Shown here one piece after another: positions 1 to 5,009 of a stretch of DNA of 5,043 nucleotides (position 1 is the stretch's first letter; each line of letters opens with the position of its first letter). Where the stretch lies: positions 1-5,043 of the forward strand of contig CAJWLW010000347.1 of assembly GCA_913042885.1 (NCBI GenBank), read 5' to 3'. The notes under the pieces are model-generated. The model saw only the letters and a list, made by a program, of their open reading frames with translations. It was not told the DNA's origin and ran no database searches. The stretch comes from an uncultured Lentisphaeria bacterium (GTDB lineage Bacteria; Verrucomicrobiota; Lentisphaeria; JABSQK01; CAJWLW01). The position numbers and the translations under genes are program-made.

Positions 1-53
1 ATGCCCAGCCGCGACACCTTGAGGTCAGTATTTCCTAAGCAGGTGTATTCCAT
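1..53 (-). CDS. Aldo/keto reductase, N-terminal fragment cut by the window edge
   Basis: The minus strand from base 53 reads MEYTCLGNTDLKVSRLG and then runs off the window. This is the classic opening of aldo/keto reductases (M-x-Y-x-x-L-G-x-T-x-L-x-V-S-x-L-G), the first beta hairpin and strand of the TIM barrel. Family members reduce or oxidise sugar and other carbonyls with NADP(H) or NAD(H) in the cytoplasm; the catalytic Asp-Tyr-Lys-His residues lie outside the window, so activity and substrate cannot be judged. AGGA at 63-66 lies nine bases before this ATG, which favours it over an in-frame ATG four codons... three codons upstream (MDP-MEY) that sits directly on the AGGA. It follows the SGNH hydrolase and sialidase-like genes on the same strand, which suggests a role in processing sugars they release; that is inference. 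The family call is firm for such a short piece. Confidence 0.82.
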   Translation of the reverse strand, partial: MEYTCLGNTDLKVSRLG

Positions 54-133
54 GGGGTCCATTCCTGTTCGCTGTTGCTGCTTTCGACGACCTTCTTTTA
101 CCCGGCGCCGCCTAACGCACTGCGGCCGATACC

Positions 134-283
134 TCAGGGCAACTCGACTTCAATCTCCGCTGTTAACGCCCATACCTCGACGCCGTGCGCCGCGCATAGC
201 CCCGATACGTATTCGAACTTCTGCCGTTCGGCAGCGCTGTTCGGCACATATTGGGTGTTCGACGAATTGTGAATCTCATTTCC
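134..283 (-). pseudogene. Short reading frame with QKFEYVSGLCA core, copy 1 (gene remnant or mini-gene)
   Basis: This open frame lies between the SGNH hydrolase stop and the aldo/keto reductase start. It carries Y-x-x-x-S-x-A-E-x-QKFEYVSGLCA-A-HGVEVWALT and then nine more codons ending in ELP and TGA at 136-134. The core is shared with a second copy at 1155-1298, and most base differences between them are silent, so this is or was protein coding. No ATG opens the frame. GTG at 247-245 or a rare ATT at 274-272 are the only in-frame candidates. A perfect AGGAGG at 290-295 instead serves an ATG at 279-277 that is one frame off and hits a stop inside the core. That mismatch suggests a frameshift between start and core, hence a remnant. 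The predicted pattern (helix, then a strand ending EVWALT) resembles part of a Rossmann-like fold, but I do not recognise the family. Confidence 0.45.
161..223 (-). repeat. Direct repeat, copy 1 of 63-bp core
   Basis: This stretch matches 1170-1232 at 58 of 63 positions in the same orientation. In the minus-strand frame it encodes 21 residues (QKFEYVSGLCA, then A, then HGVEVWALT). Four of the five base differences are silent, and one changes Ala to Val. Weaker protein-level similarity extends upstream to a shared Tyr codon (250-248 here, 1259-1257 in the other copy). Confidence 0.9.
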
Positions 284-304
284 TCATTTCCTCCTGAGTG
301 TCCG

Positions 305-871
305 CTACACTGGCGTGGCGATCGCCGTGGCGACGGCGTCGGAAAGGACTTCGTTCCCGAATTCCGTCATATGGCATCCATCTTCGGTGAGACACTTGGT
401 GAAGCCGTTGCGAACAATGACATCGTTCAGGTCATTCACTGGCAGTCCTTCGTCCATCACGATTGCGAGAGCGGCAGCGTTGTACTCCTCGATCTCGGCC
501 TGCTTCTTTATCGACCACTCGGCCATGGGTTTTTCCGGTTCCGGCCGGTAGAGTGGAGTGCTGGTGGCCCATATCATCCTTGTGTCCCCGAGTTGCCTGA
601 CTTTGGCGATGAATCGCGCCAGGCAGAGGCGGTACTGAGGGAGAAGAATCTGATGCTCTCCATCCGGTTGAAGGGAGGCATCGTGGATGCCGAAGTTGAC
701 GTGGATCACATCCGGCTCCTGAGGGGCTACCCATTCCTCGAAATGGTCGAGAGCCCAAAGGCTATGCCGGCAATTCTCTACAGGCCCCCACACCTCGGCT
801 TCAGGACACTTCTTCACCACCAAGGGTTGATATCCCATCCGGATAGAGTCTCCGATCAACACGACTTTCAT
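305..871 (-). CDS. SGNH/GDSL-family hydrolase (likely carbohydrate or acetyl esterase)
   Basis: This 188-residue protein is a compact SGNH-fold serine hydrolase. Block I is GDSI at residues 7-10, with Ser9 as nucleophile. The probable oxyanion-hole glycine is in VWGP (Gly29). Block III reads NFGIHD at 59-64, where the canonical GxND appears as a GIHD variant. Block V is DGCH at 164-167, giving the catalytic Asp and His. The length fits single-domain members, and there is no signal peptide, so it is predicted to be cytoplasmic. Family members hydrolyse acetyl or other acyl esters on glycans, or lipids; the substrate cannot be read from sequence. The start is set by AAGGAGG seven bases upstream. 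It sits between a sialidase-like gene and an aldo/keto reductase, so an esterase that deacetylates sugars, possibly O-acetylated sialic acid, is a reasonable but untested idea. Short remnant frames flank it on both sides. Confidence 0.88.
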   Translation of the reverse strand: MKVVLIGDSIRMGYQPLVVKKCPEAEVWGPVENCRHSLWALDHFEEWVAPQEPDVIHVNFGIHDASLQPDGEHQILLPQYRLCLARFIAKVRQLGDTRMIWATSTPLYRPEPEKPMAEWSIKKQAEIEEYNAAALAIVMDEGLPVNDLNDVIVRNGFTKCLTEDGCHMTEFGNEVLSDAVATAIATPV

Positions 872-878
872 TCTATCT

Positions 879-885
879 CCTCCTT
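879..885 (-). promoter_or_regulatory. Strong ribosome binding site of the SGNH hydrolase gene
   Basis: The minus strand reads AAGGAGG here, a near-perfect anti-16S match ending seven bases before the ATG at 871-869. It fixes the SGNH start. Confidence 0.75.
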
Positions 886-1041
886 CTTACACATGACGAA
901 AAGCTCACCAGCGGACCCGCGCAGCGGCTCCGTCTGCTGGAGCACCTGGTTCGGCGATCCTCCGAAAAGACGGTCCGCCGGGGCAGTGGTGAGCGTCCGG
1001 AAGATGTCCGGCCTGGATCGTTCCCGAGAACATCCTTCTTT

Positions 1042-1052
1042 CCCCCCCCCCC
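1042..1052. repeat. C11/G11 homopolymer tract
   Basis: Eleven consecutive C on the plus strand (G on the coding minus strand) lie about 170 bases upstream of the SGNH gene, inside the spacer. Tracts this long are prone both to slipped-strand length change and to sequencing error. Its length decides whether a small upstream frame is continuous. Confidence 0.85.
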
Positions 1053-1154
1053 TCGGATACGCACCTATCGTAGCAGGGAGGTCGCATCTTGTTCAACGAT
1101 CTTCGAGCTCGGTGCGACCAATATTCCGTACAGTCTTGATCTTCGATGTTTTCA

Positions 1155-1298
1155 TCATTCCCGCCTTGTTGTTAACGCCCATACTTCGACGCCATGCACC
1201 GCGCATAGCCCGGAAACGTATTCGAACTTCTGCAGTTCGGCGCCGGAAATATCGTTGTACGCACTGATTAACGCAAGTACCGGCTGCTGCCCGGTCAC
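1155..1298 (-). pseudogene. Short reading frame with QKFEYVSGLCA core, copy 2 (47 codons from GTG)
   Basis: This frame follows the sialidase-like gene. From GTG at 1298-1296 it encodes 47 residues: VTGQQP, a beta-strand-like VLALIS, then AYNDISGAEL, QKFEYVSGLCA, V, HGVEVWALT and TRRE before TGA. GGGAGG at 1311-1316 lies 12 bases before the GTG, slightly far. The order hydrophobic strand, loop with G-A-E, helix, strand ending EVWALT resembles the N-terminal Rossmann unit of family 4 glycosyltransferases, where a G-G/A-x-E loop follows the first strand. If so, this is only the first tenth or so of such a gene. That reading is inference. Its stop overlaps an ATGATG (1158-1153) that opens a 21-codon frame, itself ending in TTGA at 1096-1093. 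The chain of tiny frames looks like either decay with frameshifts or coupled mini-ORFs. Confidence 0.4.
1170..1232 (-). repeat. Direct repeat, copy 2 of 63-bp core
   Basis: This is the partner of 161-223, in direct orientation and offset by 1009 bp. The pair brackets the SGNH gene together with its G-tract spacer. The differences are G to A, C to T or small transversions at 5 of 63 sites, and four of them do not change the minus-strand protein. Confidence 0.9.
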
Positions 1299-1375
1299 GT
1301 CGCCGTAGTGCCTCCCTGGAACATAAGCAGTTGAAGGCGCACCTCGAGAAGCGGGCGCTGCATGCCGCCGCGCGC

Positions 1376-2533
1376 TCAGGGCAGGCGGAAAAAGGAGCCG
1401 GCGATGAAGCGCCGCGCGCCCATCGGCGACTCGTCCCCGAGAACATTGAAGTAGTAGGCCGTGAAGATCCGTCCGTCGTCGAGTTCGGTGGCCACGGGGT
1501 AGCCGAGGTCCCAGTGTTCGGCGTCATCGCGGATGATGAACTCGGGGCTCCAGGTCGCACCCTGGTCCTCGCTGAAGAAACAGCCCAGCCCGAAGGGCGG
1601 CTTTCGACGACCGAACAGCACGACGATCCTGCCGTCCCTCAGCTGCAGGGGCCACGGCGAACGGTAATGCATGCCGAACTTCCAGTCGGCCGGTTTCCGG
1701 CGAGCGGCCCACGGCGAGCAGCCGACCCGGACGATGGGGCGGGGCGGCGACCAGAGGTAGCCGTCCTCCGACTCGGAGACCTGGATGGCGTTCCGCTCCC
1801 CGTTGAGATTCAGCATGTACACCTGGAGCCGCCCGTCGGGCAGCTGCAGGAGCCCGGCGTACGTGGTGCGTCCGTCGCCGCTCTGATCATCGGCCACCCG
1901 TGCCAGGAATTCCCACGTCAGCCCGTTGTCATCGGAGCCGTACAGGACAACCTGCCCCGGGGGGGCCACCGACATGGCAGCAAGGAACGTCCCGTCCGGC
2001 ATCCTGAGAATGGGGTGGCTGTCCTTATGGACAAGGGTCATGGGCGGGGGCGGACCGACGATGCTGGGCACCCGATCCCAGGTCTTTCCCCGGTCGGCTG
2101 ACCTGACCGCGAAACAGATCATCTCCGGCTTCTCGTCCGTGGGGCCAGCGTAGGTCCGGCCGAAGTAGATGGCACTGTCCGGCGACGAGAGATCGACCTC
2201 TTCGCGCGGGCTCTCCTGGGCCAGGAAGGCTCGGCGCTCCTCGATCGGGCGCGACTCGTCGTAGATGACAACTTCCTGGTCCTCCGGCCACGTGGCCCCG
2301 CCGTCGAATGAACGCTGCAGCAGGACTTTCCCTCGCGAGTGATAGCCGCCGAAGTCGTGCATCACGCTCTCCGGCGTGTCGTATCCGCAGGGCGCGTGAT
2401 TATGGATCACGGCGATCTCGTTGTTGCCGAAGTTGAATATCCCGCCCTGACGCGGGTGGGCGCAGTACGTGTCCTCGCTTCCGCAGATGTGAATGTGTTC
2501 GAGATCTTTGAGTGTTTTGCTTGTCAGTGTCAT
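1376..2533 (-). CDS. BNR/Asp-box sialidase-like protein (exo-alpha-sialidase family)
   Basis: This 385-residue protein is a beta-propeller of the sialidase/neuraminidase superfamily. Four good Asp-boxes (S-x-D-x-G-x-T-W) are visible: SFDGGATW at 75-82, SADRGKTW at 145-152, SDDNGLTW at 200-207 and SEDQGATW at 321-328, plus a degenerate SEDGYLW at 255-261. Their spacing of about 55-70 residues fits one per blade of a six-bladed fold. Strand motifs of the form L-x-DGR recur at 231-235, 298-302 and 351-355, and YPVATELDDGRIFTAYY is near the end. Sialidases cleave terminal sialic acids with an Arg triad, a Tyr/Glu pair and an Asp. I see candidate arginines (for example R28 in HPRQGG) but not the classic RIP motif, so sialidase activity is not proven. 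No signal peptide is present, so it is probably cytoplasmic. GGAG eight bases upstream supports the start. Downstream SGNH and aldo/keto reductase genes suggest a glycan catabolic group. Confidence 0.85.
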   Translation of the reverse strand: MTLTSKTLKDLEHIHICGSEDTYCAHPRQGGIFNFGNNEIAVIHNHAPCGYDTPESVMHDFGGYHSRGKVLLQRSFDGGATWPEDQEVVIYDESRPIEERRAFLAQESPREEVDLSSPDSAIYFGRTYAGPTDEKPEMICFAVRSADRGKTWDRVPSIVGPPPPMTLVHKDSHPILRMPDGTFLAAMSVAPPGQVVLYGSDDNGLTWEFLARVADDQSGDGRTTYAGLLQLPDGRLQVYMLNLNGERNAIQVSESEDGYLWSPPRPIVRVGCSPWAARRKPADWKFGMHYRSPWPLQLRDGRIVVLFGRRKPPFGLGCFFSEDQGATWSPEFIIRDDAEHWDLGYPVATELDDGRIFTAYYFNVLGDESPMGARRFIAGSFFRLP

Positions 2534-2541
2534 GGCCTTGT

Positions 2542-2545
2542 CTCC
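2542..2545 (-). promoter_or_regulatory. Ribosome binding site of the sialidase-like gene
   Basis: The minus strand reads GGAG here, eight bases before the ATG at 2533-2531. The preceding 233-bp spacer shows no other gene-level signal. Confidence 0.6.
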
Positions 2546-2598
2546 GGGGACCTGCGATTCGTAAGGGGCTACTGCTCGGGATCCGTCAAGTCGTAATG

Positions 2599-2611
2599 CT
2601 CCTTGAAGGAG
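2599..2611. promoter_or_regulatory. Short palindrome upstream of the sialidase-like gene (possible operator)
   Basis: CTCCTTGAAGGAG is a perfect 6-bp inverted repeat around a central base, 66 bases before the sialidase-like start. Its symmetry and position would fit a dimeric repressor site, but a palindrome this short can also arise by chance. No promoter boxes convincing enough to call were found beside it. Confidence 0.2.
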
Positions 2612-2627
2612 ACGGGTTGGCGGAAGT

Positions 2628-2662
2628 TGCCGGCGAGCGCTTTCTTTCGGCGCGTTCCGGCA
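2628..2662 (-). terminator. Imperfect hairpin between methyltransferase and sialidase-like genes
   Basis: Bases 2628-2633 pair with 2657-2662 (TGCCGG/CCGGCA). After a 3x3 internal loop, GCGC at 2637-2640 pairs with GCGC at 2650-2653 around a 9-base loop. It lies within the 233-bp spacer and could end or attenuate transcription from the glycosyltransferase pair. There is no following T run on the minus strand, so it is not a standard intrinsic terminator; it may be a processing structure or chance in GC-rich DNA. Confidence 0.25.
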
Positions 2663-2766
2663 GGTGCTGGGCTACCGTCTCGAGGCGCTTCGGCAGCGGG
2701 GATCGTGGACGGGTCAGGCTGATGGTGCTGCGGGCGGACATAGGTCAGCTCATGTGCTGTCGGACA

Positions 2767-3510
2767 TTACTTGTATCCGACCGCGAACACGGACAGGCCG
2801 AAAGGCACCGGCAAGTGACGTGTCACGCGGCTTTCGATTTCCGCATAGCCGTAGGCGAGTTCGTTGAGGAACCGCGACGGCGTTGAGACTTCGCTGCGCG
2901 ATCGATGGCGAAAGAGCAGTTTGCGGAACAGCCACGCGGCGGCCAGCAGTGCATGGCAGCGATAATAAACGATGCACTTGGTAAATCCGGCATCGATAAG
3001 GCCCTTGCGGACTTCGGCTGCCCTGAATCGATGCGCTGTATGGATGTTCTTATCGTGCCGCGCCCTCATGAACTCAAACGCCGGCAATTGGAGAATGAAT
3101 ACGCCTCGGTCTGTCAAGACATCGCGGATCTGCTCGAGAGTCGCGTGGAACGCGGGGAAAGCCTCGATCGTATAGAGGACATCAAGACAGACAACGACAT
3201 CGAATGCATTGGCGCGAAACGGCAACTGCTTGGTGTCGCCCTTGACCAGCTGACAGGACGTTCTCGTGCGTGCCAAGTTCAGTGCGAGGTCGCTGCAATC
3301 GACCCCGACAGCCGTGACAGACGTATACAGATCGAGGCGTTTGAGGACAGCACCGGTACCACAGCCTGCGTCCAACACGTGTGTCTTTTGGCCCTGCGGC
3401 CGCTGCTCGGTGGTTTTCTCGAGCCAGAATCGAACTTCGTTCCAGAGACTGCGATGCCACCAGTGTTGCAGCTCCGCCGCATACATGCAATGGTACTCCT
3501 CAGACTTCAT
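2767..3510 (-). CDS. Class I SAM-dependent methyltransferase of a glycan locus
   Basis: This 247-residue protein has the class I methyltransferase Rossmann fold. It opens with MYAAELQHWWHRSLWNEV (residues 9-26), the Y-x-x-x-x-x-x-HWW cap common in this group. Motif I is VLDAGCGTG at 45-53 for SAM binding, followed by the acidic residue Asp71 (GVDCS) that binds the ribose hydroxyls. FDVVVCLDVLYTIE is at 103-116, then VLTDRGVFILQLPAFEF at 131-147 and RHDKNIHTAHRF at 151-162. This last motif (x-HD-x6-R-F) is typical of family members paired with lipid-sugar glycosyltransferases. A hydrophobic stretch at about 187-199 may associate with the membrane. The acceptor is unknown; a lipid-linked sugar or nucleotide sugar is inferred from context. 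Its ATG overlaps the glycosyltransferase stop as ATGA and has only a weak ribosome binding site, so translation is probably coupled to the upstream gene. Confidence 0.88.
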   Translation of the reverse strand: MKSEEYHCMYAAELQHWWHRSLWNEVRFWLEKTTEQRPQGQKTHVLDAGCGTGAVLKRLDLYTSVTAVGVDCSDLALNLARTRTSCQLVKGDTKQLPFRANAFDVVVCLDVLYTIEAFPAFHATLEQIRDVLTDRGVFILQLPAFEFMRARHDKNIHTAHRFRAAEVRKGLIDAGFTKCIVYYRCHALLAAAWLFRKLLFRHRSRSEVSTPSRFLNELAYGYAEIESRVTRHLPVPFGLSVFAVGYK

Positions 3511-4457
3511 TCGGTCTCGACGACCTCGCGAATGACCGACTGCGGCTTGCGATTCAAAGACAGAAAAATCCGCCCGACATACTCACCGATGATTCCCAGC
3601 ATCGCCAAAACGATGCCTCCGATAACCAGTAGACAGACAATCGTCGAGGCCCAGCCGATCGGTATATTCAGATCATGCCGCGTCAGCTTTTCATAGACAA
3701 AAAACGCTGCCAGTATCGCTCCGAGCACGGCCATAACAACACCCGATAAACTGGCTACACGCAACGGGATTACGGAAAATCCGGTTGCCAGGTTGAGATG
3801 CAGACGAACGAGCCGGCGAATGTTGTAATTGGAGCGACCATCGCTGCGTGCCGTGTGCTCGACGTCGACCTGGCCGATATTCTCCGTCGTCCAGAAAATC
3901 AGCCCGTCGATGTACACGAACGGTCCGTCATAGGCACAGACCGCGTCGACCAAAGGTCTCCGCATGGCCTTGAAACTGGACATGTAAAGCGACTTCGGCT
4001 TGTTGAGCAAAATTGTGGCCAGTTTATCGTTCAGACTGCTGCCGATGTTACGCCACAGTGAATGCTGCTTGTCGATATATCGACCGTATACGACGTCGTA
4101 GCCTTTGGCGAGCTCGTCCAGGAGTTTCAAGATCTCACTCGCCGGGTGCTGCAGGTCGTCATCGACGATTATTGCCGTGTCGCCCGAGACGAAGCGCAGT
4201 CCTGTGATCGCGGCGTTGTGTTCGCCGAAATTCCTCATCAGGTCAATTGACTTTACCGTCTGCGACTGCACCTGCAGATTCAGGATCTCCTGCCAGGTAT
4301 TGTCGGCGCTGCCGTCGTTCACCAGAATAAATTCCAGTTCGAATCTATTCGCCAGTGTGTCTCGAATTCTGCGTACCGTCTCGCCGAGTGTAGCAGCGGA
4401 ATTAAAACACGGGATCACAATCGAAACATGCTTGATCGGCAACGCGTGCATATACAT
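3507..4457 (-). CDS. Family 2 glycosyltransferase, polyprenyl-phosphate sugar transferase type
   Basis: This 316-residue protein is a membrane-bound GT2 enzyme resembling GtrB, ArnC and dolichol-phosphate mannose synthase. Such enzymes move a sugar from a nucleotide donor to undecaprenyl phosphate at the inner leaflet. The GT-A domain shows VSIVIPCFN at 11-19, LVNDGSADNTW at 45-55, NFGEHNAAITGL at 76-87 and the metal-binding VDDDLQHP at 98-105. DGRSNYNIRRLVRL at 206-219 is the conserved interface segment before the membrane part. Two transmembrane helices follow, at about 235-255 and 268-291, ending in GEYVGRIFLSLNRKP, which is characteristic of the group. The length is normal. The donor sugar cannot be predicted. 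AAGG lies only four bases before this ATG but ten before an in-frame ATG two codons later (4451-4449), so the protein may start MHALPIK. The gene heads an operon with the methyltransferase that overlaps its end. Confidence 0.92.
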   Translation of the reverse strand: MYMHALPIKHVSIVIPCFNSAATLGETVRRIRDTLANRFELEFILVNDGSADNTWQEILNLQVQSQTVKSIDLMRNFGEHNAAITGLRFVSGDTAIIVDDDLQHPASEILKLLDELAKGYDVVYGRYIDKQHSLWRNIGSSLNDKLATILLNKPKSLYMSSFKAMRRPLVDAVCAYDGPFVYIDGLIFWTTENIGQVDVEHTARSDGRSNYNIRRLVRLHLNLATGFSVIPLRVASLSGVVMAVLGAILAAFFVYEKLTRHDLNIPIGWASTIVCLLVIGGIVLAMLGIIGEYVGRIFLSLNRKPQSVIREVVETE

Positions 4458-4498
4458 GCTACCTTGGATGGTTCATGAGATTTCGCCGCGAGAGTGCA

Positions 4499-4720
4499 TC
4501 ATCTGAGCGCTCGCAGCAGCAAGTTTGTGAATTGCCCAAGCCAGCCCATCTTTTTGAAATACCTTGGAAGGCCCAAGCCCGACAAGTCGTACCACCTTAA
4601 TGCCACGGATGACGGATTCAACGGTGGAACCAGCGTTTGAGCGTCTAATATGCGCGGAGTGGAGATTGTCAGTGGCCGATCTTCTGAGCCCGCCTTGCAA
4701 CGAATAAGGTCTGCCGGCAT
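4499..4720 (-). CDS. Possible small protein upstream of the glycosyltransferase (73 aa)
   Basis: The frame starts at ATG 4720-4718 with AAGGG eight bases upstream and ends 41 bases before the glycosyltransferase start. The second half, containing PPLNPSSVALRWYDLSGLGL and then PRYFKKMGWLGQFTNLLLRA, has an amphipathic, protein-like pattern and looks like the C-terminus of a larger enzyme. The first half is less convincing, and upstream the frame closes at a stop within five codons. It may be a true small gene, or the tail of a gene whose front has been lost. I recognise no family. An overlapping 75-codon frame in another phase is less protein-like. Confidence 0.35.
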   Translation of the reverse strand: MPADLIRCKAGSEDRPLTISTPRILDAQTLVPPLNPSSVALRWYDLSGLGLPRYFKKMGWLGQFTNLLLRALR

Positions 4721-5009
4721 ACCCCTATCCCTTCAGGCGCTGACGGCGCTCCCGTGCCTGTCGTCCGGTTGCGACGGCGGCCTCCTGGACGGCCATCCGC
4801 CTTCCGCTTGTCAGACCGTACATACTCGGCTACTGTGCCGACAGCGCAGGCACTCCTATTCGTCAACAAGACGATTGAACACACCGATCAAGAGGCTCAC
4901 CAATGAACGTGTCCGACATCTTGAGAAGGAACCTGTGGAAACATGTCAATAGCCTTCGCCGCGGCTATAGCCATCAGGCAATAAATACGAACCACAACAG
5001 GGGAATGAC
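4721..5009. other. Stretch without a convincing gene, probable divergent promoter region
   Basis: No frame on either strand is convincing here. The lower-GC end (about 4975-5000, AATAAATACG) and the change of direction between the minus-strand operon and the putative plus-strand gene suggest that promoters lie here. A minus-strand TTGACA (4946-4941) is the best -35-like hexamer, but no good -10 box follows at 17 bases. A 6-bp inverted repeat (ATAGCC at 4949-4954 with GGCTAT at 4963-4968) lies in front of the plus-strand gene. A minus-strand frame entering from the right edge ends within about 22 codons near 4976 and cannot be judged. Confidence 0.35.

Larger units (their letters stand above)
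868..1092 (-). other. Open frame without a start, ending in an ATGA overlap with the SGNH start
   Basis: This 283-base spacer (872-1154) has no confident gene. One minus-strand frame is open for 74 codons from just after a stop at 1095-1093. It ends in TGA at 870-868, so it overlaps the SGNH ATG as ATGA, the arrangement of coupled genes. Its second half reads like ordinary protein (for example SRPDIFRTLTTAPADRLF, then ELFVMCKKEEIE), and G or C fills about three quarters of third codon positions there. It has no ATG, and no GTG or TTG before a late GTG. Removing one base from the G11 tract at 1042-1052 would join it to ATG at 1087-1085 and give about 72 residues. It may be a frameshifted small gene, a remnant, or chance in GC-rich DNA. 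I recognise no family. Confidence 0.2.

Noticed and set aside
111..168. Integron attC-like boxes (GCCTAAC at 111-117 and GTTAAC nearby)
   Set aside because: The GCCTAAC box matches the consensus, but the partner GTTAACG does not fit GTTRRRY, and I could not fold paired inner boxes. The second repeat copy does not show the same arrangement, and there is no integrase in view.
251..1267. Long plus-strand frame of 338 codons
   Set aside because: It lies antisense to the SGNH gene, whose catalytic blocks are clear, and it runs on through the Arg- and Pro-rich complement of the spacer. No domain is recognisable, and the repeat core shows more amino acid change in this frame than in the minus-strand frame.
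1093..1560. Minus-strand frame of 155 codons overlapping the end of the sialidase-like gene
   Set aside because: The first part is a Ser/Arg/Pro-rich shadow of the sialidase-like gene. Only its last 21 codons lie outside other frames, and these are too short to call.
1331..2101. Plus-strand frame of 256 codons
   Set aside because: It is antisense to the sialidase-like gene with its Asp-boxes; high GC leaves opposite frames open by chance.
2586..2741. Minus-strand frame of about 51 codons in the spacer after the methyltransferase
   Set aside because: It has no ribosome binding site and a low-complexity Ser/Arg/Pro composition, and it ends before the sialidase-like gene without coupling.
2905..3696. 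Plus-strand frame of 263 codons
   Set aside because: It is antisense to the methyltransferase and the end of the glycosyltransferase, both of which have clear family motifs.
4473..4700. Minus-strand frame of 75 codons upstream of the glycosyltransferase
   Set aside because: It overlaps the 4499-4720 frame in another phase, has a poorer start signal and lacks a protein-like residue pattern.
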